Assembly: GCA_023664705.1 (NCBI GenBank)
Contig: JAMPFE010000017.1
Coordinates: 1-49,591 of the forward strand
DNA length: 49,591 nt
DNA from: Lachnospiraceae bacterium
GTDB lineage: Bacteria; Bacillota; Clostridia; Oscillospirales; Ruminococcaceae
Reading direction: 5' to 3'
Position 1 is the first letter of the stretch, and every line of letters starts with the position of its first letter. This document shows positions 9,535 through 17,791 of the stretch, one piece after another. The position numbers were made by a program, and so were the translations under genes. Under the pieces are notes generated by a model. It was given only the letters and a program-made list of their open reading frames with translations. It ran no database searches and was not told where the DNA came from.

Positions 9535-11043
9535 GTGCCCCGTAAATATAACGCGCTGAAGCTGAAAAATCAGCTCTGTTTCCCGCTGTACGCGTGCGCG
9601 AAGGAGGTCGTCGGGGCGTATAAGCCGTATCTGGACGAGCTGAATTTGACGTATACGCAGTACATTACGATGATGGTCATGTGGGAGGACAAGGAGCTGC
9701 GGGTAAAGGAGCTCGGCGGGCGGCTGTTCCTTGATTCGGGAACGCTTACGCCGCTTCTGAAGAGGCTCGAGGAGAAGGGCTTTGTAACGCGGCGGCGCTC
9801 CGAAAAGGACGAGCGCGATATGCTGTACGCGCTTTCCACGGCGATTGACAGTATCGAAATAGAACTGCTCGGTCTTGAAACGGGACACGGGCGGCGGGTG
9901 GCTGCGCTGGCACTGCTGATGGGATGCGGCGCGGGATATTCTGACGAACAGCTGCGGGATTTTGTCGGCTGCTGTATCCTTCACGACAACGCGCTGACGG
10001 AATTCATTCATGAGGAATTGCAAAAATCGGACAGCTTTTCGGAAGCCGATCTCAAGGCAGTGAAGGATTTAAACGGTTCTGATGGGATCACAAGCCGCCA
10101 CAGCGTCATAGGTGAAAGAAATATCGGGTTAATTCCTTTCCGCACAGACGTTTCGGGCGTGATCCTCTATCATCACGAGAACGCGGATGGTTCGGGTGAT
10201 ATGGGAAAAACAGCCGCTGAAACGCCGCTTAAATCACAGATTCTGCGGCTCGCGGACAGCGTCGATATGAGTACGCGTTTTTCGGAGATCACCGAAAATT
10301 CGTTCGCAGAGCTTCGCGGGCACGTAAAAAGTCATGTCGGGACGCTGTATTCAAAGGAAGCCGCGGAGTTGTTTTTCGATCATGTGGATTATTCGGATAT
10401 CCGTGAGATCCGCGAAAAAACCGCACGCGGGTTTCTCCGAGAAAAACTGCCCTCGGAGATCCGCGAATACTCCGATACGGAAATACATAACATCGCCGAA
10501 TTTTTCGCTCAGATCGTCGACTGCAAATCCGAGTTCACCGAACGCCACTCAATGGGGGTCGCGCGGACAGCTCTCCGTATGGCGGAACACTTCGGGTTTG
10601 ATCCCGAAAAGAAGATCCGCTTCTGCTTCGCGGGCGCGTTTCACGATATCGGAAAGCTTATGGTATCAAACAATATCCTCGAAAAACCGGACAGACTCAC
10701 CTCCGATGAATTCTCAAATATGAAAGATCACGCGGCGCATACAAGAGCCATACTGTCGGAGATCAAGGGTATCCCGGATATTATCGAATGGGCTGCGAAC
10801 CATCACGAAAAGCTCAACGGCACGGGTTATCCCCGCGGGCTGACCGCGGAACAGCTCGGGCTTGAGGAGCGTCTTATGACCTGCGCGGATATTTATCAGG
10901 CACTCACCGAACCGCGTCCCTATAAATCGGGGATGCCGCACGAAAAGGCGATCGCGATCATGAAAGATATGGTGCGAAATGGTGAGATCGACGCGGAAAT
11001 TGTCGAGGAATTCGATTGTGAATTCAAAGAAAGACGGCGGTGA
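9535..11043 (+). CDS. OhrR/MarR-HD-GYP fusion protein
   Basis: 502 residues, GTG start. Residues 1-100 are a near-complete OhrR-like MarR winged helix (NQLCFPLYAC with the candidate redox Cys15, LDSGTLTPLLKRLEEKGFV). Where OhrR would continue into its last helices, the protein becomes an HD-GYP-type protein. A degenerate first half (about 101-310; CCILHDN, YHHENADG) is followed by a full HD-GYP (HD at 370-371, HHEKLNGTGYP at 423-434), the c-di-GMP phosphodiesterase signature. No TM segment or receiver domain is seen. If expressed as read, a peroxide-sensing DNA-binding domain is joined to a c-di-GMP hydrolase. Alternatively a deletion fused two neighbours in frame. Both parts look intact, which favours a working chimera. 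Confidence 0.8.
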   Translation: MPRKYNALKLKNQLCFPLYACAKEVVGAYKPYLDELNLTYTQYITMMVMWEDKELRVKELGGRLFLDSGTLTPLLKRLEEKGFVTRRRSEKDERDMLYALSTAIDSIEIELLGLETGHGRRVAALALLMGCGAGYSDEQLRDFVGCCILHDNALTEFIHEELQKSDSFSEADLKAVKDLNGSDGITSRHSVIGERNIGLIPFRTDVSGVILYHHENADGSGDMGKTAAETPLKSQILRLADSVDMSTRFSEITENSFAELRGHVKSHVGTLYSKEAAELFFDHVDYSDIREIREKTARGFLREKLPSEIREYSDTEIHNIAEFFAQIVDCKSEFTERHSMGVARTALRMAEHFGFDPEKKIRFCFAGAFHDIGKLMVSNNILEKPDRLTSDEFSNMKDHAAHTRAILSEIKGIPDIIEWAANHHEKLNGTGYPRGLTAEQLGLEERLMTCADIYQALTEPRPYKSGMPHEKAIAIMKDMVRNGEIDAEIVEEFDCEFKERRR

Positions 11044-11071
11044 CTGTCTCACTTGACGAATGTGAACGCTT

Positions 11072-11380
11072 TCATTCGGACTTCACGGTCATAGTCGTAA
11101 ATAAGGAAAGCATTGTGGATGTTCCATGCCTACACCTTGCCGTAAACCTCGGGAACGGCGGGAGAAGCGTCGCGCCACAATCAGCGCCGCCCACATCACT
11201 GTCAGCGTCCCGACAATCTCGTTCGGAAGCGCGCGGCGGCGAACGTCCTTTAAGCGGTTGTCGAAGCGCTTTTTGTGCACAATCATGCGGATAAAGAACC
11301 ACAGCGCTCTCGCGATAAGCATAACGGGCAGATCGTTCAGAAATTCATTCAGCAGCTCCTTCGCAAGCGCCTTATGCTAT
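11072..11380 (-). pseudogene. Possible membrane-protein fragment
   Basis: One minus frame reads ALAKELLNEFLNDLPVMLIA and continues with aromatic, basic and hydrophobic stretches (ALPNEIVGTLTVMWAALIV). It loosely resembles a VanZ-like membrane protein but breaks after about 70 residues and has no convincing start or ribosome site. It lies just downstream of the slipin gene. This may be debris or chance; I cannot name it securely. Confidence 0.25.
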
Positions 11381-11384
11381 CCGC

Positions 11385-12497
11385 TCATTTGGTTTTACTG
11401 TCACTTTCCCTGCCGAGTATCTGTCCGAGCTGCTCAATCAGTCCGCTTCTCGCGTCGACGTTGATTTCGCCGACGTGTTCACAGATGCGCTCTATGTACT
11501 CAAGCTCCTTCAAACGGCGCAGCGTCGCGTTCTCGTCCATCAGCTTAGCGGTATTGAGCAGCGATCTTGTGGACGCCACCTCTTCGCGGCGCGTGATGAC
11601 GTTCGCTTGGGCGCGTTTCTCGGCGGCAAGCACCGAGTTCATTATCGCGCTGATCTCCCCCGGGAGGATTATGTCCTTGATCCCCGCGGAAACGACCTCC
11701 ACGAAAGCGCCGTCCGTGCGTTCCTTAAGCTCGTTCAAGATTTCGTCTCCGAGCTTCTCGCGCTCGGAGAGCAGCTCGTCCATCGTCTTTGTTCCAAGAT
11801 GATCGCGAAGCGCGAGCTGGGCGGCGGTATAAAGCGACGCGTTGATGTCGGGATACGTTTCGGCAAGCTTTATGTAGTCGGTAATTCGCCACTCCATCGC
11901 GAAATTCACGCGCAAGCCCACCTTATCCTTGGTGAGTATCTCCTGACCCTGTACGTTCAGGGTCTGTATCTTCAGATTATAGAGCGCGCAGGAGACGTTC
12001 ACGGCGCCGTTCCAGTAGAAATACCGTCCCGCGCCGAGATATTCCGCTGCTTTTCCGTCATAATAAACGACCGCGCCCATGCCGTCGGGAACGTTGATCT
12101 CGCGAACGATCCCCGCCCCGAGCTGCTTGAGTATCACTGCGGGAACGCCCTCAACTTTCGGCTCTTCTGTGGAGATCAGTTTGAACTCATGCGCACCGTA
12201 CTCGCTCCAGAACGCGTGCCGTCCCGCCGTAAGGCAACCGTCGAACACGCCGTTCACGTAATGAAGGCAGATCTCGCCGTTCCTCACCGAGACCTCGCTT
12301 ATCAGCGCCTTCGCGCCGGGACAGTAGTCCAGTATCTTCTGCACGGGGCAGCCGACCGGCGAGATCTCTCCCTCCAGCGGCAGCGTTTCAACGGTCTTGC
12401 CGAAGAATGTGCGGTATTTCCCGGGATTTAAGATCATTTTGAGAACGCCGTTGTCGAACAGCAGCCCCTTTTGATTTTCGTTGATGATAACCTTCAT
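11385..12497 (-). CDS. Slipin/SPFH-domain protein
   Basis: 370 residues with a prohibitin/slipin-type SPFH core at about 150-320 (LNVQGQEILTKDKVGLRVNF, VVSAGIKDIILPGE). A charged helical tail follows (AAEKRAQANVITRREEVAS), as in stomatins and slipins. Unlike classical slipins it has no N-terminal membrane hairpin. Instead a domain of about 140 residues precedes the SPFH core, so it may be cytosolic or peripheral. Slipins scaffold membrane microdomains and protein quality control. Its ATG overlaps the stop of the upstream 114-residue gene (TGATG), showing co-translation. Confidence 0.85.
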   Translation of the reverse strand: MKVIINENQKGLLFDNGVLKMILNPGKYRTFFGKTVETLPLEGEISPVGCPVQKILDYCPGAKALISEVSVRNGEICLHYVNGVFDGCLTAGRHAFWSEYGAHEFKLISTEEPKVEGVPAVILKQLGAGIVREINVPDGMGAVVYYDGKAAEYLGAGRYFYWNGAVNVSCALYNLKIQTLNVQGQEILTKDKVGLRVNFAMEWRITDYIKLAETYPDINASLYTAAQLALRDHLGTKTMDELLSEREKLGDEILNELKERTDGAFVEVVSAGIKDIILPGEISAIMNSVLAAEKRAQANVITRREEVASTRSLLNTAKLMDENATLRRLKELEYIERICEHVGEINVDARSGLIEQLGQILGRESDSKTK

Positions 12498-12841
12498 CAG
12501 AACTTCACCTCACTGTAGTCTTGAATATCGGAAACGTCACCCGTATCGTAAAGCTTGCGGCAGATATCGATACACTCCTTCGGAGAACAGTATTTTTCAA
12601 CGAACGCCGTTCTCTTCCTCAACGCCGAGATGAACAAGAGACCGTTCGGCGTCCACGCGGACTGAACGTACGCGATATTATGCTTCCTGTTTGCGAGCGA
12701 AAGCACGGTGAATTCATCGCAATCGTAATCGCCGATCGTTTCATTCAGCACGTCCAACACCATCTCCCGGCTGTCGGCGGACTTTTCCTCGGTTTGACTG
12801 CGGACGGTGGAGCGCGTATGTTCCGACTTTTCAAACAGCAT
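12497..12841 (-). CDS. Small protein of unknown function coupled to the slipin gene
   Basis: 114 residues, soluble and acidic at the N-terminus, with no motif I recognise. The start at 12841 has GTGAGG nearby. Translational overlap with the SPFH gene suggests partnership, for example as an adaptor or regulator, but no function can be assigned. Confidence 0.65.
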   Translation of the reverse strand: MLFEKSEHTRSTVRSQTEEKSADSREMVLDVLNETIGDYDCDEFTVLSLANRKHNIAYVQSAWTPNGLLFISALRKRTAFVEKYCSPKECIDICRKLYDTGDVSDIQDYSEVKF

Positions 12842-13365
12842 ACGATAATCCTCACTTCAGATCGCAGATTCGTTTGTTTATGCGCCGCGCGAGTCACGCA
12901 GCCGGAGAAGCGATCATTCAATATTTTCAGCGCAAAAGCGCGTTTTGCCGTTTGCCCGTTCCAATACCGTACACGCGGCGTTGGAATTGAGCGGGAAAAG
13001 ATCGGAGACGGTTTCCGAAGCGACTTCGGAAATGGCCAAGGATGTTTTCGAGCGGTATCCTTCCCCCGACAAGGCGTGAACGGTATTGCCGATACGGCGC
13101 GAGCCGCGTCGGCGGGAAACGGGCGGGTTTGTTTCAGTTAAGAATTGACAGTTCTTAAATGCAACCAAGCTCTGCTTTTGAGGCAGTTGGGAATCGAACC
13201 CATGTGAGACAACAAGACCTTTCGGGCTATATTGCTGTAGGGCGGGTACCGCGAACGGCGCTCCCGCGTCACACCCGGCGATACGCTGACCCAAAGGGCG
13301 CGCAGCCCGCCGCTCCCTCCCTTCGCTGCGGCGCGGAGGTATGGCAAACGGCATGATGTATTTTT
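12842..13365. other. Gene-poor stretch with a tRNA 3'-end-like fragment
   Basis: No convincing gene. On the minus strand GGGTTCGATTCCC (13201-13189) is a perfect TpsiC arm followed by AACTGCC, but no matching 5' acceptor half is present. The rest is GC-rich and hairpin-prone. It is transcribed, if at all, from the minus promoter at 13366-13394. A minus-strand open frame crosses this area but has mixed composition and ignores the tRNA-like segment, so I treat the stretch as debris. Confidence 0.5.
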
Positions 13366-13452
13366 ATTATACCACAGTGATCGCGATTTGTCAAATAAAA
13401 ATAGAGAATTTTTTAAAAAGCCCTTGACAAATCGCGATCACTGTGTTATAAC
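13366..13452. promoter_or_regulatory. Mirror-image divergent promoters in a 22-bp perfect inverted repeat
   Basis: Arms 13373-13394 and 13424-13445 are perfect inverted copies (29-base spacer) built around GATCGCGATC. Each arm carries an outward TTGACA. On the minus side TATAAT is at 13371-13366 and on the plus side TATAAC is at 13447-13452, both with 17-base spacers. The spacer DNA between -35 and -10 contains the palindrome, so one regulator could shut both promoters. Confidence 0.8.
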
Positions 13453-13469
13453 AATAAATTCAAATATGC

Positions 13470-13504
13470 GGAAAGATGGCTGAGCTGGTCTAAGGTGCAC
13501 GATT
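13470..13504 (+). pseudogene. Truncated tRNA (Ser/Leu-like) 5' half
   Basis: GGAAAGATGGCTGAGCTGG then TCTAAGGTGCACGATT has the acceptor strand, class-II D-arm and start of the anticodon stem of a tRNA-Ser/Leu. The sequence then diverges and no matching 3' acceptor follows. It starts about 11 bases downstream of the plus promoter TSS, as in a real tRNA gene, so a tRNA was truncated here. Confidence 0.65.
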
Positions 13505-13691
13505 TCTTCAAGATTTGGATAATACTGTTGATTTTAATTTCATCCGGGATGTAATTGATTTCAAGCTCGCTTGTAATAGCCGAACGAAACCGACTCCGAG
13601 CTGTGCCTCTTTTTTCCTCATATGATGTCATAAGCATCTCCGAAAGATAGCATAGTATTATAAAATGATACTTTTTTGCTTGATTTTTCAT
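13505..13691 (-). CDS. Small hypothetical protein, possibly a fragment
   Basis: An open frame starting at 13691 reads MKNQAKKYHFIILCYLSEML and continues for about 80 residues to 13446, running across the tRNA remnant and into the promoter repeat. Residue composition (charged, helical, no low-complexity bias) looks protein-like, but there is no strong ribosome site and no recognised family. The part before the tRNA remnant may be the N-terminus of a gene cut by the same rearrangement. Confidence 0.3.
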
Positions 13692-13708
13692 TATTTTTGT
13701 AGTATTAT
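13680..13708 (+). promoter_or_regulatory. Putative promoter of the GH13-GH5 genes
   Basis: TTGATT (13680-13685) and TATTAT (13703-13708) with a 17-base spacer, about 65 bases upstream of the GH13 ATG, which has AAAGGATC as ribosome site. Confidence 0.5.
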
Positions 13709-13771
13709 ATCATTATAGAAAATATTTTCGGCAGCTTCGGCAATAAAATTTATGATGAAAGGATCATTACT

Positions 13772-15331
13772 ATGATTACTAACAATCAGCCCGCGTGGCT
13801 TGACAACGCGATTTTTTACGAAATTTACCCGCAGTCCTTCTGCGACAGCAACGGCGACGGTATCGGCGATTTCAACGGCATAATTTCAAAGCTCGACTAT
13901 ATAAAGGAGCTCGGCTGCAACGCTATATGGCTTAATCCCTGCTTTGCTTCGCCGTTCGGAGACGCGGGGTACGATATTTCCGATTATTACTCCACGGCGC
14001 CCCGATACGGCACCAACGAGGATCTGAGACGCCTTTTCGGGGAGGTCCACAAGCGGGGTATGCACATTCTCCTTGACCTCGTTCCCGGGCATACCTCCGT
14101 GGAGCACGAGTGGTTTAAGGAATCCATGAAAGCCGAGAGAAACGAGTTTACCGACCGCTACGTCTGGACGGACAGCATTTGGGAGGAGCCCGAGGGAATG
14201 GGCTGCATACGCGGCATTTCCGACAGGGACGGCTCCTGCGCGGTGAACTTTTTCTCGCACCAGCCCGCTCTGAATTACGGCTTCTACAAGCCCGACCCCG
14301 AGAAAAAATGGCAGCAGTCCATGGACAGCGAGGGCGCGAGGGCCACTCTCGAGGAGCTGAAAAACATTATGCGCTTCTGGCTCGGAATGGGCTGCGACGG
14401 CTTTCGCGTGGATATGGCGGGGTCGCTCGTCAAGCACGACGAGGACGGCAAGGGAACGATAAAGCTCTGGCAGAATGTCCGTGAATTTCTGAACGGGGAG
14501 TTCCCGTCGGCGGCAATGGTCTCCGAGTGGGGCGAGCCCGACAAGTCGCTTCGCGGCGGTTTCCATATGGATTTTCTCCTGCATTTCGGACCGTCGCATT
14601 ACAACGACCTCTTCCGCTGCGCCGAGCCTTATTTCTCCGACAGGGGCAAGGGCGATATTTCCGAGTTTGTGAAAAAATATGTCGAGAATTACGAAAAGTC
14701 CGAAAAAAAGGGGCTCATCTGCATTCCCTCGGGAAATCACGATATGGACAGGATCTCGCGTTACATTCACGGGGATAATCTGAAAATTGCTTTCGCGTTC
14801 TTGCTTTCCATGCCCGGCGCGCCGTTTATCTATTACGGCGATGAGATAGGTATGCGGTACGTGGAGGGCTTGACTTCCGTCGAGGGCGGCTACGGTCGGA
14901 CGGGCTCGCGCTCGCCCATGCAGTGGGACGACGGTGTAAATGCGGGCTTCAGCGCCGCTCCCAAGGAAAGGCTCTACATAAGGCAGGACGAAAGCCCCGA
15001 CCGCCCCACCGTAAAGGCGCAAATCGCCGACGAAAACTCCCTTTACAACGAAATAAAACGCCTTATCGCCGTAAGGCAGTCACACGCCGCTTTACAGAGC
15101 AGGGGAGAAATTGAATTTGTGTACGCCGAGAAGAACGCTTATCCCCTCGCCTATGTCAGAAGCGCGGGGGACGAAAAAATTCTCGTTATCATAAATCCCG
15201 CCGACAGAAGCGTGGGCTTTGAGTGTGAGTATTTCCTCAAGGAGAAGATATATTCCGTGGGAGAGGGCTTGTCCGCGAGCGCTGGGAAAATCACCGTGCC
15301 GCCGCGATTCGCGGGGTATTATGAAATATAA
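13772..15331 (+). CDS. GH13 alpha-glucosidase/amylase-family enzyme
   Basis: 519 residues without a signal peptide, so probably cytoplasmic. The (beta/alpha)8 GH13 signatures are present: the calcium-like loop DSNGDGIGDFNGI near the N-terminus, DLVPGHTSVEHEWF, GFRVD with nucleophile D214, VSEWGE with acid/base E252, and GNHD with D324. The MQWDD segment is shared with oligo-1,6-glucosidases and trehalose-type enzymes. It likely hydrolyses or transfers glucose from imported alpha-glucosides; exact specificity cannot be read. It is followed after 30 bases by a GH5 lipoprotein gene and probably co-transcribed with it. Confidence 0.9.
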   Translation: MITNNQPAWLDNAIFYEIYPQSFCDSNGDGIGDFNGIISKLDYIKELGCNAIWLNPCFASPFGDAGYDISDYYSTAPRYGTNEDLRRLFGEVHKRGMHILLDLVPGHTSVEHEWFKESMKAERNEFTDRYVWTDSIWEEPEGMGCIRGISDRDGSCAVNFFSHQPALNYGFYKPDPEKKWQQSMDSEGARATLEELKNIMRFWLGMGCDGFRVDMAGSLVKHDEDGKGTIKLWQNVREFLNGEFPSAAMVSEWGEPDKSLRGGFHMDFLLHFGPSHYNDLFRCAEPYFSDRGKGDISEFVKKYVENYEKSEKKGLICIPSGNHDMDRISRYIHGDNLKIAFAFLLSMPGAPFIYYGDEIGMRYVEGLTSVEGGYGRTGSRSPMQWDDGVNAGFSAAPKERLYIRQDESPDRPTVKAQIADENSLYNEIKRLIAVRQSHAALQSRGEIEFVYAEKNAYPLAYVRSAGDEKILVIINPADRSVGFECEYFLKEKIYSVGEGLSASAGKITVPPRFAGYYEI

Positions 15332-15361
15332 GCCGCATATTTCGGTACAGGAGGACGAACT

Positions 15362-16525
15362 ATGAAAAAGATTTCTATGGCATTTGCCGCGATATTTTTA
15401 CTTGTAACGCTTGCGGCTTGCTCCGACAGCGCCGATTCCGAATATGAGAGCTTAAAATCGGATACGTCGGATACATATGAGGAATACACGGAGAAAGACG
15501 AGGAAAGGATTTCCCGCAGGGTCGAGGTGAACGATATGAAATTTACGGTAAACGGCAAGGAGCTGTGGATAAACGGGGCAAATACTCCGTGGCAGAACTG
15601 GAATGATTTTGTGGGAAATATGGACGAAGCGTTCTGGGATAACGAGCTGGCGCGGCTGGCAGAGGACGGGATAAACTGCACGAGAATATGGATAAGCTGC
15701 AACGGGGAGGGTGTGGTCAAGCTTAATGACAGCGGCGGGATTTTAAGCATAAACGAGGGGCATTGGAGCGACCTTGACAAGCTTTTCACCCTCGCGGAGA
15801 AGCATAATGTTTATCTTATGCCGACGCTTCTTTCGTTTGACCATTTCAAAGAGCCCAAAAACTCCGCATTGCGCTGGCGGGCGCTTATCGGCAGCACGGA
15901 AACAGCCGATGCCTATGCGGAAAAATACGTTAAGGAATTTTGCAAGCGGTACGGGAACAGAGATTGCATTTTCGCGATAGATATAATGAACGAGCCCGAT
16001 TGGGTCTACGAAAACGAAGAATGTGGGCAGATCGAATGGGAGCATCTTTCCTACTTTTTCGGAAAGTGCGCTCAGACGATCCACGAAAACAGCGATATTC
16101 TCGTAACGGTGGGAATGGGCATTATCAAGTATAATTCCGACAAATTCGAGGGCAACAAGGTGTCCGACGAATACCTTTACGAGCTTACGGGGAGCGATAA
16201 GGCGTATCTCGACTTTTACAGCACGCATTACTATAACTGGCAGAAGCCATGGTTCGGCTTTCCGTGCGACAAATCGCCCGAAGCGTTCGGACTGGACGGT
16301 ACAAAGCCCTGTCTTATCGGCGAGACGCACAACGATGACGAAGCCGAGATCGGGATGAGCCTTTCGGAAAAGTACAGATCGGTTTATGACAACGGTTGGT
16401 GCGGGATCATGGTCTGGATGCAGACGAACGGCGAGGAGGACGTATGGTATGAATACGGGCTTACGGAGAAAGCGGCAAACTATATGGCGGAATATATACC
16501 CGATAAGATATATCCGTTAGGGTAA
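15362..16525 (+). CDS. GH5 mannanase/cellulase-like lipoprotein
   Basis: 387 residues. A lipoprotein signal (hydrophobic stretch ending LAAC) and an acidic linker lead into a GH5-type barrel: FTVNGKELWINGANTPW, NCTRIWIS, DIMNEP with acid/base E211, HYYNWQ, and IGETHND with nucleophile E321. The layout fits the beta-mannanase side of GH5. It is expected to be anchored on the outer face of the membrane, cutting beta-linked hexose polymers. It is the second gene after the GH13 enzyme, and GGAGGACG precedes its ATG. A hairpin terminator follows directly. Confidence 0.88.
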   Translation: MKKISMAFAAIFLLVTLAACSDSADSEYESLKSDTSDTYEEYTEKDEERISRRVEVNDMKFTVNGKELWINGANTPWQNWNDFVGNMDEAFWDNELARLAEDGINCTRIWISCNGEGVVKLNDSGGILSINEGHWSDLDKLFTLAEKHNVYLMPTLLSFDHFKEPKNSALRWRALIGSTETADAYAEKYVKEFCKRYGNRDCIFAIDIMNEPDWVYENEECGQIEWEHLSYFFGKCAQTIHENSDILVTVGMGIIKYNSDKFEGNKVSDEYLYELTGSDKAYLDFYSTHYYNWQKPWFGFPCDKSPEAFGLDGTKPCLIGETHNDDEAEIGMSLSEKYRSVYDNGWCGIMVWMQTNGEEDVWYEYGLTEKAANYMAEYIPDKIYPLG

Positions 16526-16535
16526 CAAGCAAGCA

Positions 16536-16575
16536 GCCCTCCGTGCAATGCGGGGGGCGTGTATTATTTGTGAAA
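16536..16575 (+). terminator. Terminator after the GH5 gene
   Basis: GCCCTCCG (16536-16543) pairs with CGGGGGGC (16551-16558), followed by GTGTATTATTTG. It closely resembles the hairpin at 132-168, a recurring host terminator type. Confidence 0.6.
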
Positions 16576-16650
16576 AATGAATTTTTTTAATTGGAAACTT
16601 GCAAAAATTTTTGGTTTTGGTAACAAATCGTTGAAATCTGTGTATTATTT

Positions 16651-16807
16651 TGCAGTCTTTTGCAGTTAGCGTGCAGTGATTTGCAGCCGTTTTGCAGTTA
16701 ATTGCAGATAATTGCGGTTTTGCAATGTAAATATTTGGAAATACTGTAAATTTAAGTTAAAATTTGGAAATTGCCGCGACGACGAAAAAAATTGCAGTTT
16801 TTTGCAG
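16651..16807. repeat. Helically phased TGCAG repeats
   Basis: TGCAG or a one-base variant occurs at 16651, 16661, 16672, 16682, 16693, 16703 and 16713, every 10-11 bases, and again at 16793 and 16803. The stretch 16526-16895 has no gene. One-turn phasing places all copies on the same DNA face, as expected for cooperative protein binding or intrinsic curvature. Confidence 0.85.
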
Positions 16808-16895
16808 TTTCGGATATGTTAAATTGTAATTCGAGATATAAAACAATTATATTCCGTGAATTTCCCGCTTTATTGTGATGACGGGCGGAGCGCCT

Positions 16896-17240
16896 TCAGT
16901 CTCGCCGTTGTTTATTTCGGTATGTCTCTCTGCGCCATTCCAGAATTTGTTTATTAAGCGCTGCGCAGATGTCCGTCAGCCTGCCGTAAACCGTATCAAA
17001 CTGCGCCTTAGAAATGTAAAAAATATAAACGGAAAAACAGCCGTTCCAGTAAAATTGTATTTTATATCCATCTTCCGTGAACTTGAAATTATATAGATAA
17101 TCAACTAATTTTGGCTGTATGCCCGACCTTGCGGAGTATTCCCGTAAAATCGTTTTAAACGGGTCATAGCCGTGAACGGGCTCCATATAGTCAAAGGTTA
17201 TCTCAAGAACGTCGGATGTCTTACGCGTCAATCTGTACAT
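16896..17240 (-). CDS. Small hypothetical protein downstream of the DUF4364-like gene
   Basis: 114 residues with an alternating hydrophobic/aromatic pattern (YNFKFTEDGYKIQFYWNGCF) typical of a small alpha/beta fold. No family recognised. Its ATG overlaps the end of the upstream DUF4364-like gene by 13 bases, so it is the last gene of the aro-linked operon. Confidence 0.7.
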   Translation of the reverse strand: MYRLTRKTSDVLEITFDYMEPVHGYDPFKTILREYSARSGIQPKLVDYLYNFKFTEDGYKIQFYWNGCFSVYIFYISKAQFDTVYGRLTDICAALNKQILEWRRETYRNKQRRD

Positions 17241-17779
17241 TTGAAAAAACCGTCCAGATGATCCGCAAAGGCTTTCGGGTCGGATATTACCTTCCGCTTG
17301 ACAGCGTCCGCGGCATGTTCGTTTTCGACCGTGACCTCGGTGTAGTATTTCTGCCGCGACGTGCTCTCGTCCATTACCGTTATGCCGACGGTACAGCTCC
17401 CGTCGGCGTTCTTGATATAGCGCACGGCAAGGAACGAGCCCTTTCTCTTCATGGCGTCGCGCGTATACACACGCACAGCCTCGCTGAACATCTTATCGCG
17501 CACGGAAAGCGGCAGGGTAGCGCCGAGATCCTTTGCAGCCTTTATTCCCTTGGGGGTATTGTTGTAGAATATCTCGCCGTCTATGTCCGTTTCCTCGCAG
17601 AGATGACCGCTTACCTTTTCGATAGCCTGCGACAGGCTGAAGTAATTCACGGCGTCCTCGAGGGAGGTTATTTCGATGAGCTGTTCCTTTGACAACGGGC
17701 AGCCGAGCGAGTAAATAAGGTAGCATATCAGCACGCAGATATCGTCTGTCTCGTCGATGCGAATTCTAGGAGTTTCCAC
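17228..17779 (-). CDS. DUF4364-like protein
   Basis: 183 residues. The start region DDICVLICYLIYSLGCPLSKEQL followed by an LEDAVNYF winged-helix-like block resembles the clostridial DUF4364 family, whose N-terminus looks like a helix-turn-helix domain. Its biochemical role is not established. It sits 12 bases downstream of aroC and overlaps the next small gene, suggesting co-transcription with shikimate genes. Confidence 0.7.
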   Translation of the reverse strand: METPRIRIDETDDICVLICYLIYSLGCPLSKEQLIEITSLEDAVNYFSLSQAIEKVSGHLCEETDIDGEIFYNNTPKGIKAAKDLGATLPLSVRDKMFSEAVRVYTRDAMKRKGSFLAVRYIKNADGSCTVGITVMDESTSRQKYYTEVTVENEHAADAVKRKVISDPKAFADHLDGFFKCTD

Positions 17780-17791
17780 AAAATCACCTTC

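Noticed and set aside
13181..13260. Complete tRNA gene on the minus strand
   Set aside because: Only the T-arm and a 3' acceptor-like strand fit; no matching 5' acceptor (GGCAGTT on the minus strand) nor anticodon arm found.
12914..13354. 146-residue minus-strand frame
   Set aside because: Crosses a tRNA-like T-arm and GC-rich stems, has no ribosome site or family; treated as chance.
16651..16807. CRISPR array
   Set aside because: The repeat unit is only five bases with 5-6-base gaps; no 20-40-base repeats and no cas genes.
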